64,000 nucleotides of DNA, from contig NZ_JAQBNR010000043.1 in assembly GCF_028288465.1 (NCBI RefSeq), forward strand, positions 1 to 64,000. Direction: 5' to 3'. Shown piece by piece: positions 27,831 to 35,987 of this stretch. A program made the translations under genes and the position numbers. A model generated the notes under the pieces. That model had not been told where the DNA came from, did not search any database, and was given only the letters and a program-made list of their open reading frames with translations. This stretch comes from Ferruginibacter sp. Its GTDB lineage: Bacteria; Bacteroidota; Bacteroidia; Chitinophagales; Chitinophagaceae. How positions within the stretch are numbered: the first letter of the stretch is position 1; each line of letters starts with the position of its first letter.

Positions 27831-28814
27831 TTACAATTGAAGTACAAGTCTATTTATAAAATCAATCTCGTCTTGGGTTAACGACACGTGGATTGCCCTG
27901 GCATTTTGAACTGCCTGCTCTTTATTCCTTGCTCCAACTAAAGCGATCGTAATGCCGGGCCTTTGCAACGTCCATTTAATAACCAATTGCGCAAGGGTAG
28001 CATCTTTGCTGTCGGCTATGGGTTTTATTTTTGCCAGGAAGGCATTGGTTTTTATAATACTTTCCTCTGTAAAATATTTATTGGCTGCCCGGTGATCACC
28101 TTTGGCAAATTTATAACCTGGTGTTATTTTGCCTGAAAGTAAGCCACGCTCTATAGGGCTATAAGCCAGGATAGACTTGTGATTTGCTATGCAATATGGA
28201 ACAGTCTCCACTTCTATACCCCGGTTTACCATACTAAACGGAACCTGGTTGCTTACCAGTTGTATCGTTTGCTCAGCTTCTGCCATTTGTACTGCATTGT
28301 AATTGCAAACGCCTGCATACCTTACCTTTCCCTGTTTTATCAATGCATCCACAGCTTCCATCGTTTCATGAATGGGCGTAGTAATATCCGGCCAGTGAAT
28401 CTGGTACAGGTCGATGTAATCTGTGCCCAAACGCTTCAGGCTGTCCTCACATTCTTTGATAATGCTTTCTTTGCCGGCGTATTTATAAATATCGATGTCC
28501 TCTCCCTGGTTGTTTTTGCTTTTAAACGCCAGTGTTCCTTTTGCAAGATCCCAGCGCATACCAAATTTGGTTAGCAGCTGAATTTTATCTCGTGGAAAAT
28601 CTTTGATGGCTTCACCAACGATCGATTCACTATCGCCCTGCCCGTAGATGGGCGCTGTATCAATAGAAGTAACACCTTCGTTGTATGATGACCTTATGGC
28701 TTCAATTGCATCGTTGCGGTCGGTTTTGCCCCACATCCATCCGCCCGCAGCCCAGGCGCCAAATGTAATTGCGGATAAACTGAGCGATGAATTGCCAAGG
28801 TTTCTGTATTCCAT
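27831..28814 (-). CDS. Aldo/keto reductase
   Basis: A 327-residue (beta/alpha)8-barrel oxidoreductase. Catalytic residues appear in order: Asp (SIDTAPIYGQGDSE, including Tyr), Lys (LLTKFG) and His (YQIHWPD). NADPH-binding residues are in the C-terminal GARNKEQ segment. The closest general group is the YhdN/general stress 69-like reductases, but the substrate cannot be told. It appears monocistronic: the lipoprotein gene upstream is 157 bp away. Confidence 0.92.
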   Translation of the reverse strand: MEYRNLGNSSLSLSAITFGAWAAGGWMWGKTDRNDAIEAIRSSYNEGVTSIDTAPIYGQGDSESIVGEAIKDFPRDKIQLLTKFGMRWDLAKGTLAFKSKNNQGEDIDIYKYAGKESIIKECEDSLKRLGTDYIDLYQIHWPDITTPIHETMEAVDALIKQGKVRYAGVCNYNAVQMAEAEQTIQLVSNQVPFSMVNRGIEVETVPYCIANHKSILAYSPIERGLLSGKITPGYKFAKGDHRAANKYFTEESIIKTNAFLAKIKPIADSKDATLAQLVIKWTLQRPGITIALVGARNKEQAVQNARAIHVSLTQDEIDFINRLVLQL

Positions 28815-28971
28815 ATTTAAAAGTTAATGAGTAGCTTGAGTTTGAATATTTTTTGAAGCAACAATTAAGCCGACCGGGCATTGCTTTAACGTGGGCGAGA
28901 GATGATCTATTAAACTGAAAGTCTTAATGCAAGGTAGGTTGCCTGATTATGGCTTTGCTTTTACAATTATA

Positions 28972-29586
28972 TTATTGCCTTCTTAATGTTGTGGTAAATG
29001 TCGCTTGTTGACGCAAAGTAGCAGAAACGCCTCCCGTATTTAATATACTATCTTTTGCGAAAGATGAGGATAAGGTCAGCAGGGTATCACCAGTGATATG
29101 AAACTTATATCCAGCTGCACTCACGGGTGTTGCAGATCCTCCGGGCATAGTTCCTGTCGTCAATGCGCCTGCCGAAAAATATACTGAATCACTACCAATA
29201 ATTTTATATTGGCTTGCTGAACTGGTGGGAGGTGCAGTAAAAGACACAGGTTGACTAGTTGTATCCACCAATTGCCCTGCTTCGTAAGACGCAACAAGCA
29301 CATTGGTTGTCACTGAGTAACCTATTCCTTGTGAACTGGCAATGCTATCAGAAAAAATTACAGTACCTGATGCCTGAATACTTGTATAATCAGAAGTAGC
29401 CACCGTAGACATATACATCCCACCATAATTAGCTGATGTGGTGGCATTTGTATGCGCTGTCATACCCAAAAATTTCCAGCTGCCTTTAAGCGGGTTTGTG
29501 TCATTTCCAGTAGTGCTGTCTTCTTTTTTGCAGGAGTAAATAATTAAAGAGGTAGTAAGGATGGCTAGAATAAAAGTCTTTCTCAT
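28972..29586 (-). CDS. Hypothetical lipoprotein, Ser/Thr-rich
   Basis: A 204-residue protein with a lipoprotein signal (LTTSLIIYSC, Cys19, followed by KKED). The mature part is rich in Ser, Thr and Ala, and the visible GSWKFLGMTAHTN segment near residue 35 recalls the start of lipocalin-like domains of Bacteroidota lipoproteins. No catalytic motif. Probably exported and anchored to the outer membrane; the KKED after the Cys is an acidic-containing stretch of the kind that can direct surface display in Bacteroidota, but this is inference. Confidence 0.75.
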   Translation of the reverse strand: MRKTFILAILTTSLIIYSCKKEDSTTGNDTNPLKGSWKFLGMTAHTNATTSANYGGMYMSTVATSDYTSIQASGTVIFSDSIASSQGIGYSVTTNVLVASYEAGQLVDTTSQPVSFTAPPTSSASQYKIIGSDSVYFSAGALTTGTMPGGSATPVSAAGYKFHITGDTLLTLSSSFAKDSILNTGGVSATLRQQATFTTTLRRQ

Positions 29587-29781
29587 AAATTCAAATTAAC
29601 AGGATAAACAACAATTGGTATACAGTAATATTACGTAAACATATTAAAAATAGCAATACCCATTGCCGGTATTGATTAATTTTTAAGTGTAACATACAGT
29701 TTGGAATATTAAAAACAGCCCGAACATAAAGCAGGCAGTATAGAAATACCGCCTTGTTAACGATTGCTTGCCATATAAAAA

Positions 29782-29855
29782 TGGACGTCACGGATGGATT
29801 CGAACCATCGTAAAAAGTTTTGCAGACTTAAACCTAACCACTCGGCCACGTGACT
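29782..29855 (-). tRNA. tRNA-Cys (anticodon GCA), irregular
   Basis: A minus-strand cloverleaf of 71 bases plus an encoded CCA (29782-29784). The anticodon loop CTGCAAA (29819-29825) has anticodon GCA, the T arm GATGG-TTCGAAT-CCATC is perfect, U8 and the Cys-type discriminator U73 are present. Irregularities: terminal pair A1-G72 is a mismatch, T27-T43 is unpaired, the D stem closes with a G10-T25 wobble, and the usual A21 appears to be T. It could be a working but divergent gene or a decaying extra copy. Confidence 0.82.
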
Positions 29856-30207
29856 GTTTGGATGCTTGCGCACCTTTATTAAATAACCTATGTACCGCAG
29901 TTGTACCCGTGATTTTTTCATTGCAAAACTAAGGGGTAAATATTAGTCTACCAAATTAATAGACTATTTATTTTTGTACGATCAATTTCTAAAGGCCCGG
30001 TATGCGGAGGTCATGGTTAATGAAAAGCGGTGATATTCAGACTTTCGCTTTGGACAAAGTTCAACAAAGGTATGCCGTAAAAGAGGGCGACGCAACGATG
30101 ATCCACAAAGGTTGTTAGCCCGGACCCAAATTTTTGTGCATGGATTTAAAATTTAAATGCCTTCTACAATCAGCAGTCTATAATAAACAAATAAAACAAA
30201 AATGTTT
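29856..30207. other. Intergenic stretch, nothing recognised
   Basis: About 350 bases between the tRNA and the end of the homoserine dehydrogenase gene. It presumably contains the tRNA promoter; I saw no reading frame, RNA gene or strong hairpin. Confidence 0.5.
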
Positions 30208-31461
30208 TTACACAACTCCCGCCAGTTCAAGGCTTCGCTTGCTTATTTTTTTATAATCAATATTTTCTATCACCGCATCGGGGCAAGCTATCAAGGAAAT
30301 GCCTGCCTTTTTCCACCAGTCAGATTTAAATAAATTCGCTGCATGCACCACGCCAATAAGCCAGCTGTAATTAAACTCATTGTGCCATTCTTCTATCCAC
30401 TCAAAATCTTTTTTATTGAGCTTTTCAATGTTGTCAACGCTCACAAAAACTTTTAAATAATAGTCGTTGCTCAGCACCGTATCGGTTTGATGTGCAATTT
30501 TTTTGTACTCGTATTTATAATCATAGCGCAAGGCAGAGATATCACTGAGTACCGCAGAGGCGGTAGGAAATGCGCCGGCACCTTTGCCTTTAAAAAAATG
30601 TTTGTCTGCGAAACTGCTTTCGGTTGTGATGGCGTTGAACTCGTTGTGCACATGGTATAAGTCATCCGCTTCGGTTACAAATTGCGGCAAAACAAAGGCG
30701 GCTAATTTTCCATCAGCAAGCTTTTGTGCATTGGCCACCAGTTTAATACTGTACTTTTTTTCTTTGGCAACGGTGGCATCCTGCAAAGAAATATTGGTGA
30801 TGCCATTGAAGATAAATCGGTCTGTTTTTGCGATGATGCCAAAGCTGTGCGCCAGTAAAATGCTGAGTTTATTGGCCGCGTCAAAACCGCCGATATCCAG
30901 TGTGGGATTGCTTTCTGCAAAACCAAGCTGTTTGGCCAGTAGCAAGGCTTCATTAAATTCTACCTGCTCCTGGAATATTTTGGTAAGTATAAAATTGGTT
31001 GAGCCGTTGATGATACCGCGGAAAGATTGGAGCAAGTCATTGTCGTAATATTCTTCCAGGTTGCGGATGATGGGCATGCTGGCGCAGCAGGCGGCTTCGT
31101 ATAAAAATGGCGTATTGTATTTTTGCTGCAGGGCATAGAGTTCTTCAAAATGTTCTGCAATCATTTTTTTATTGGCGCTTACTACTGCCTTGCCGTTTTC
31201 CAAGGCCTTTTTTACAATCAGGTAGGCGGCGTCTGCATCATCAATCAGTTCAACAATTACGTTGATGTTTTCATCATCCAGTAAAACGTTTGCATCAGTT
31301 GTAAAATTTTCTGAGGCAATACTTCTTGGCTTGCTGTTATTTTTAATACATATTTTTTTGATGGATGCCTGTAAGGTGGGTGTGCTGTGCAATACATCGT
31401 GTAAGCCTTTGCCTACAACGCCAAAACCAAACAGGCCGATACAGAGTTTATTAGTTGACAT
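30208..31461 (-). CDS. hom: Homoserine dehydrogenase
   Basis: A 417-residue enzyme that reduces aspartate semialdehyde to homoserine with NAD(P)H, the branch point to methionine and threonine. The nucleotide-binding loop is GLFGFGVVGKGLHDVL (about 9-24), SANKKMIAE (about 115) and the substrate region GIINGSTNFILT (about 148-159) follow, with ESNPTLDIGGFDAANKLSIL around 185. No aspartokinase domain is fused and no standard ACT domain is obvious in the last 90 residues. It starts 11 bp after the trans-sulfuration gene and shares its SAM riboswitch. Confidence 0.93.
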   Translation of the reverse strand: MSTNKLCIGLFGFGVVGKGLHDVLHSTPTLQASIKKICIKNNSKPRSIASENFTTDANVLLDDENINVIVELIDDADAAYLIVKKALENGKAVVSANKKMIAEHFEELYALQQKYNTPFLYEAACCASMPIIRNLEEYYDNDLLQSFRGIINGSTNFILTKIFQEQVEFNEALLLAKQLGFAESNPTLDIGGFDAANKLSILLAHSFGIIAKTDRFIFNGITNISLQDATVAKEKKYSIKLVANAQKLADGKLAAFVLPQFVTEADDLYHVHNEFNAITTESSFADKHFFKGKGAGAFPTASAVLSDISALRYDYKYEYKKIAHQTDTVLSNDYYLKVFVSVDNIEKLNKKDFEWIEEWHNEFNYSWLIGVVHAANLFKSDWWKKAGISLIACPDAVIENIDYKKISKRSLELAGVV

Positions 31462-31472
31462 GTTGTTATTTT

Positions 31473-32660
31473 TTATGCTGTTTGAAGGGACGACAAAGCT
31501 GTCGTTGAATTATTTGCGGTGATTTTTTCAAATGCCTGTTCGAGATCGGCGATCAGATCTTCTGCTTCTTCCAGGCCCACGCTTAAACGGATAAGACTAT
31601 CGCTTACACCGTTGGCCCGGCGGATGGCTGCTGGAATACTTTTATGCGTCATGTTTGCGGGGTGGCTGATCAGGCTTTTGATGCCACCCAAACTTTCTGC
31701 CAGCAAAAAATATTTTGTGCTTGTCACGAATGCTATTGCTGCGGCTTCTGTATCTTCTTTTAAAGAAAAAGAAATAATACCACCAAAACCTTTGGATTGT
31801 TTTTTTGCAATATCATGATTGTGATGTGTTGCAAGACCGGGGTAATAAATTTTGTCTACCAGCGGATGTGTTGCAAGCCAGTTGGCTACCTCACCTGCAT
31901 TGATGCAATGTTGTTTTACCCGCAGGTGCAGGGTTTCAATACCCCGTATCAGTAACCAGCTATCAAATGGAGAAAGAATAGCACCGCAGGCATTCTGCAG
32001 AAATTTTATTTTTTCACCAACTGCTGCGTCTTTACAAATTACGAGGCCTGCGATTAAATCACTGTGCCCGCCCAGGTATTTGGTAGCGGAATGAACCACT
32101 ATGTCAGCACCTAAGGTAATGGGTTGCTGCAGTGCCGGAGAGGCAAAGGTACTATCCACACAAAGCAGGCAGTTGCTGGCTCTGGCGATTTTTGCGATGG
32201 CTTCAATATCGCTGATTTTCAATGTTGGGTTGGTAGGTGTTTCCAACCAGATGAGTTTTGTATTGGGTGTGATGGCATTGAAAACGTTGGTGGCATCCGT
32301 AGTATCAACATAGGTTATTTTGATACCAAATTTTTCATACACCTGTGTAAACAAACGAAAGGCGCCGCCGTAAATATCATCTACGGCCACGATTTCATCG
32401 CCTGTTTTTAATAATTTGATTACTGCGTCAATAGCTGCCAGTCCGCTGCTGAAAGCGGCTGCTGTACTACCTTTTTCCAGTTTGGCGATGATGCCTTCTA
32501 AAGCTGCCCTTGTTGGGTTGTTGCTTCTTGCATAATCGTAGCCCTTGTTTACGCCGGGCGCTTCCTGCACAAAAGTGCTGGTTTGATAAATGGGTACACT
32601 GATGGCGCCTGTAAGCGGATCAACCGGGATGCTGTGTAAAAATTCTGTTGCGTTGCTCAT
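31473..32660 (-). CDS. Trans-sulfuration PLP enzyme (cystathionine gamma-synthase/lyase family)
   Basis: A 395-residue Cys/Met-metabolism PLP enzyme. The PLP lysine is in HSATKYLGGHSD (about 195) and the N-terminal active-site segment is YDYARSNNPTR (about 41). The fold family includes cystathionine gamma-synthase, cystathionine lyase and O-acetylhomoserine sulfhydrylase, which are hard to tell apart by eye. Regulation by a SAM riboswitch and the following hom gene favour a methionine-forming role, either MetB-like or sulfhydrylation. It is the first gene of the operon. Confidence 0.9.
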   Translation of the reverse strand: MSNATEFLHSIPVDPLTGAISVPIYQTSTFVQEAPGVNKGYDYARSNNPTRAALEGIIAKLEKGSTAAAFSSGLAAIDAVIKLLKTGDEIVAVDDIYGGAFRLFTQVYEKFGIKITYVDTTDATNVFNAITPNTKLIWLETPTNPTLKISDIEAIAKIARASNCLLCVDSTFASPALQQPITLGADIVVHSATKYLGGHSDLIAGLVICKDAAVGEKIKFLQNACGAILSPFDSWLLIRGIETLHLRVKQHCINAGEVANWLATHPLVDKIYYPGLATHHNHDIAKKQSKGFGGIISFSLKEDTEAAAIAFVTSTKYFLLAESLGGIKSLISHPANMTHKSIPAAIRRANGVSDSLIRLSVGLEEAEDLIADLEQAFEKITANNSTTALSSLQTA

Positions 32661-32783
32661 GATAAAAATTTTTAGTTCCGGGTTTTATTTAAACCGGAAG
32701 TGAATAATAATTTCTTTCATGCCTGTCAAGAAGATTGAAATATACCGGGTAAGTTTTTTTATTTCCCTTGTGTAAGGGGCAAC

Positions 32784-32817
32784 AAAAAAGCTCACCCGAT
32801 AAATCAGATGAGCTTTT
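32784..32817 (-). terminator. Riboswitch-controlled intrinsic terminator
   Basis: On the minus strand AAAAGCTCATCTGA (32817-32804) pairs with TCGGGTGAGCTTTT (32799-32786) and runs into six T. It lies between the SAM aptamer and the first gene. Its 5' arm overlaps the ATCTGATTTATC segment that can instead pair with the P1 3' strand, giving a clear on/off switch. Confidence 0.88.
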
Positions 32818-32853
32818 AATATTTTGTGCAGATATTTTGAGCTGAGGATCTGA

Positions 32854-32972
32854 CTTATCTGTCCCGATAACCATCGGGGTGGAATTGGCACCTTTTCTTT
32901 TATTTCCAGGGGAGATAAAAGAGAGGTTGTCAAGGCTTCACAGGGCCATAACCCTCTGCCTTTCTTGATAAG
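32854..32972 (-). promoter_or_regulatory. SAM-I (S-box) riboswitch aptamer
   Basis: The minus strand carries the S-box order: P1 CTTATCA (from 32972) and AGATAAG (ending 32854); the conserved AGGCAGAGGG ... GGCCCTGTGAAGCC core of P2; P3 CTTTTAT/ATAAAAG; the AAGGTGCCAATTCC junction; and P4 CCCGAT-GGTT-ATCGGG. S-adenosylmethionine binding should stabilise P1, freeing the terminator at 32784-32817 and stopping transcription of the methionine genes downstream when SAM is plentiful. Confidence 0.95.
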
Positions 32973-32992
32973 CGATAACTAAAGAACTGGTG

Positions 32993-33025
32993 CAAAGGTA
33001 TAGCCACGAAGTTTAAAATTCCAAA
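32993..33025 (-). promoter_or_regulatory. Bacteroidota promoter for the SAM-regulated operon
   Basis: The minus strand shows TACCTTTG at 33000-32993, a perfect TAnnTTTG -7 element, and TTTG at 33025-33022 as the -33 element with 21 bases between. The expected start site falls a few bases before the S-box P1 helix at 32972. Confidence 0.8.
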
Positions 33026-33184
33026 TAAAAATTTTAATAAATTGTTAAGGGGTCTTTAAAAGGGTTACCAGTATTACATTACGGGCGAATATATTTTTTA
33101 TCCCCAGTTTTCAAATTCTTTTTTCATAGCAGAATGGGTAAAAGATTTTTATCTTGTCGGCGGGATAAAATCAACCGGCCCGAT

Positions 33185-35338
33185 ATGTACAATATTCAGC
33201 AGACTTTACAGCAATATTTTGGCTATAATTCCTTTCGCCACAACCAGGAAGAAATTATTGAAAACGTGCTGGCGAAAAAAGATAGTATCGTTTTGATGCC
33301 GACAGGAGGGGGGAAATCTTTGTGTTACCAGGTACCTGCTTTGGTGCTGGACGGGGTGACTATTGTTGTGTCGCCATTAATTGCTTTGATGAAAGACCAG
33401 GTAGATGCGTTAAAATTAAATGGTGTTGCAGCGGCTTTTCTAAACTCTTCCCAATCTTCTTCAGAACAGGCTACTATCATTCAGCAGTTAAAAAATAACC
33501 GGCTGAAATTATTGTATGTAGCGCCGGAACGTTTACTGGGACAAAACAACTTACTCAATTATTTAAAAGACATTAATGTGTCACTCTTTGCAATTGACGA
33601 AGCACATTGCATCAGCCACTGGGGACACGATTTTCGGCCGGAATATTTGGTGCTGGGGCAACTGAAAAAACAGTTTCCTGCTGTGCCTATTATTGCCTTA
33701 ACCGCCACAGCCGATTCGCTGACAAAAAAGGATATCATTCAAAAGCTGGAAGTAACTGATTATACAGTGTATGAAAATTCCTTTAACCGCCCCAACATCA
33801 GTTACTATGTAAAGCAAAAGCGCAATTATTTTGATCAGCTCACTGATTTTTTAGCGGAGCATAAAGAGGACAGCGGTATCATTTATTGCCTCAGCCGCAG
33901 CTCAGTTGATAAGCTGGCAGAAGATTTACGGGAAGAAGGATATGCAGCAGCAGCCTATCATGCAGGACTTGATAAAAGTTTAAAGGAGCAAAACCAGGAT
34001 TTGTTTTTGAAAGATGATATAAAAATTATTGTGGCTACCATCGCCTTTGGTATGGGCATCAATAAAAGCAATGTGCGCTTTGTGGTGCATGTTGATTTGC
34101 CAAAAAATATTGAAGGCTATTACCAGGAAACCGGCAGGGCAGGAAGGGATGGATTGCCGAGTGAAGCCATTTTATTTTACAGTGCCGCAGATGTATTTAA
34201 ACTGAAGAATTTCGCAAGGGTAGAAGGCAATGAAGCGCAAAGTAAAGTAATGCTGAAAAAGCTGGACCAGATGGCCGCTTTTTGTGAAACAAGACAATGC
34301 CGCCGTAAGTTTTTATTAAATTATTTTGATGAGCCGGCGGCCAACTTTTGCGGCAGTTGTGATGTGTGTTTAAGCCAGGAAGAAAAAGCAGATGCCACCA
34401 TTGAAGCGCAAAAATTGTTGAGTGCGGTTACAAGATTGCAGGAGCGGTTCGGCATTAATTACGTGATTGATTTTTTGCGTGGAAGCAGTACTACAAAACA
34501 TGAGCACCAGGGAATTAAAACATTTGGCATTGGAAAAGATATCACCAAAGACCAATGGAAAATGTATGTAAGAGATATGCTGCAACTGGGATATTTACGG
34601 CAAAGTGATACGGAATACCCCGTATTGCAATTGACTGAATTGAGTAAACAGATATTGAAAGGAGAGCTGAAAGTGATGCTGGTAAAATCTGTTACGGTAA
34701 ATAAAGAGCTTGTGCAAAAAAATGCGGCGCCGGAGTCAGTGAATGCTGATTTATTTAAGACTTTGAAAACTATCCGCCTCGGGCTTGCCAAAGAAGAAAA
34801 TGTAGCGGCCTTCCAAGTATTTAGTGATGCCACGCTGGTTGAATTGGCAACTTACCTTCCGCTCACCAAACCAGCGCTGGCAAAGATTTCCGGCTTTGGT
34901 GCTATTAAACTGGAGAAGTATGGCAGCTATTTTTTAGATGCCATTATTGACTATTGCAGGGAAAATAATCTTACCACAAAAATAGATTCCAAGCAACCCA
35001 AACGGCAACGTAAAAGCTCCTCAGTTGAAAAGACCAATGATACCAAAAAACAAAGTCTGCAACTTTTTCAAATGGGCAGGTCAGTGGATGAAATCGCTTT
35101 CGAAAGAGGACTGTCAACCGGCACGGTAGAAGGTCACCTGGCGCATTTTATTTTTTCCGGTGAACTGAAGATCAATGAAATGGTAAGTGCAGAAAAACTA
35201 CAAATTATCAGCAAAGCCATTGAAGAAAACAACAACAGCCTGGCTATAGCACCCATCAAACAAAAGCTGGGAGATGGTTATAGTTACGGAGAAATTACTG
35301 CTGTAATGAATTATTTGCGGCGGATGAGTGAGGCCTGA
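33185..35338 (+). CDS. recQ: ATP-dependent DNA helicase RecQ
   Basis: The start at 33185 (MYNIQQTLQQYFGY) matches the family; an ATG 17 codons earlier is open but adds an unusual basic stretch. The 717-residue protein has Walker A MPTGGGKS, the DEAH box AIDEAHCISHWGHDFRPEY, helicase motif VI YYQETGRAGRDG, the four-cysteine zinc site (CETRQC ... CGSCDVC), an RQC winged helix, an HRDC-like domain (about 530-600) and a C-terminal HTH_40-like element. It unwinds DNA 3' to 5' in recombination and fork repair. Its stop abuts the stop of the opposing gene. Confidence 0.95.
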   Translation: MYNIQQTLQQYFGYNSFRHNQEEIIENVLAKKDSIVLMPTGGGKSLCYQVPALVLDGVTIVVSPLIALMKDQVDALKLNGVAAAFLNSSQSSSEQATIIQQLKNNRLKLLYVAPERLLGQNNLLNYLKDINVSLFAIDEAHCISHWGHDFRPEYLVLGQLKKQFPAVPIIALTATADSLTKKDIIQKLEVTDYTVYENSFNRPNISYYVKQKRNYFDQLTDFLAEHKEDSGIIYCLSRSSVDKLAEDLREEGYAAAAYHAGLDKSLKEQNQDLFLKDDIKIIVATIAFGMGINKSNVRFVVHVDLPKNIEGYYQETGRAGRDGLPSEAILFYSAADVFKLKNFARVEGNEAQSKVMLKKLDQMAAFCETRQCRRKFLLNYFDEPAANFCGSCDVCLSQEEKADATIEAQKLLSAVTRLQERFGINYVIDFLRGSSTTKHEHQGIKTFGIGKDITKDQWKMYVRDMLQLGYLRQSDTEYPVLQLTELSKQILKGELKVMLVKSVTVNKELVQKNAAPESVNADLFKTLKTIRLGLAKEENVAAFQVFSDATLVELATYLPLTKPALAKISGFGAIKLEKYGSYFLDAIIDYCRENNLTTKIDSKQPKRQRKSSSVEKTNDTKKQSLQLFQMGRSVDEIAFERGLSTGTVEGHLAHFIFSGELKINEMVSAEKLQIISKAIEENNNSLAIAPIKQKLGDGYSYGEITAVMNYLRRMSEA

Positions 35339-35890
35339 TTAATCCTGTAAATTTTTCTTCATCCATTCGCCCTGCGAAGCGGCCGTTTGTTCAACCAATA
35401 CTTTTGCAGCAATTTTATTTTGTCCTTTAATGATCGATTCTGTTACATAGGAATGTTCAATGGATTCGTTTTCTTTAAAACCCAGTAGCTTAATCAATGG
35501 AACCATTTTATCGCTGCCGAAATGTTTAAACAACGGCTCATCCATAGCGCTGTAAACGCGGATATTTGTTCGCTGCCAATCTTTTACCAAATCCAGTTCT
35601 TTCGCATTTAATGGGTAATGTTCTAAAAATACCGGCTGGTAATTTTGCAGCTGCGACTGATTCCAGTTTGCTGCAAGAATTAATCTTTTTGTGTCGATAT
35701 TATACTGATTAAAAAACTTTTTATAAATGGCGGCCGTTTCCTGAAACCAGGCAATAAAAATACAATTGGCATTGGTGGTAGCCAGTTGCAGGCAGGCTAC
35801 AATTTTACCTGTTGAGTTGAGATAGACTTTGTCTTTAAATATGGCTTCGGATACGTTGCCTTCTTTTTTACCGAAAAGGTTTGATAGCAT
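35339..35890 (-). CDS. Conserved hypothetical protein, 183 aa
   Basis: The start at 35890 (MLSNLFGKKEG) is preferred over an ATG seven codons upstream. It is a cytoplasmic protein with no recognised domain; it has alternating strands and helices (IVACLQLATTNANCIFIAWF, VRVYSAMDEPLFKHFGSDK-like region, KMVPLIKLLGFKENE) and ends in a basic helix. It is divergent from uvrA and directly convergent with recQ with no bases between their stops. Function unknown. Confidence 0.7.
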   Translation of the reverse strand: MLSNLFGKKEGNVSEAIFKDKVYLNSTGKIVACLQLATTNANCIFIAWFQETAAIYKKFFNQYNIDTKRLILAANWNQSQLQNYQPVFLEHYPLNAKELDLVKDWQRTNIRVYSAMDEPLFKHFGSDKMVPLIKLLGFKENESIEHSYVTESIIKGQNKIAAKVLVEQTAASQGEWMKKNLQD

Positions 35891-35960
35891 TGGCTGATTG
35901 TTATGCCGCAAATTAATAAAACAATAAGGGAGTCAACTAAACCCTCGCCTTTTTGTTTTG

Positions 35961-35968
35961 TATCTTTG
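35961..35968 (+). promoter_or_regulatory. Promoter -7 element of uvrA
   Basis: TATCTTTG, a perfect TAnnTTTG element, 19 bases before the uvrA start codon. A good -33 TTTG at the right distance is not evident, so the core is the only support. Confidence 0.65.
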
Positions 35969-35987
35969 CAACTCAGTAAAATAATAC

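Noticed and set aside
29591-29791. A 66-codon minus-strand frame between the lipoprotein gene and the tRNA
   Set aside because: It runs into the tRNA gene, has no family similarity and is most likely noncoding.
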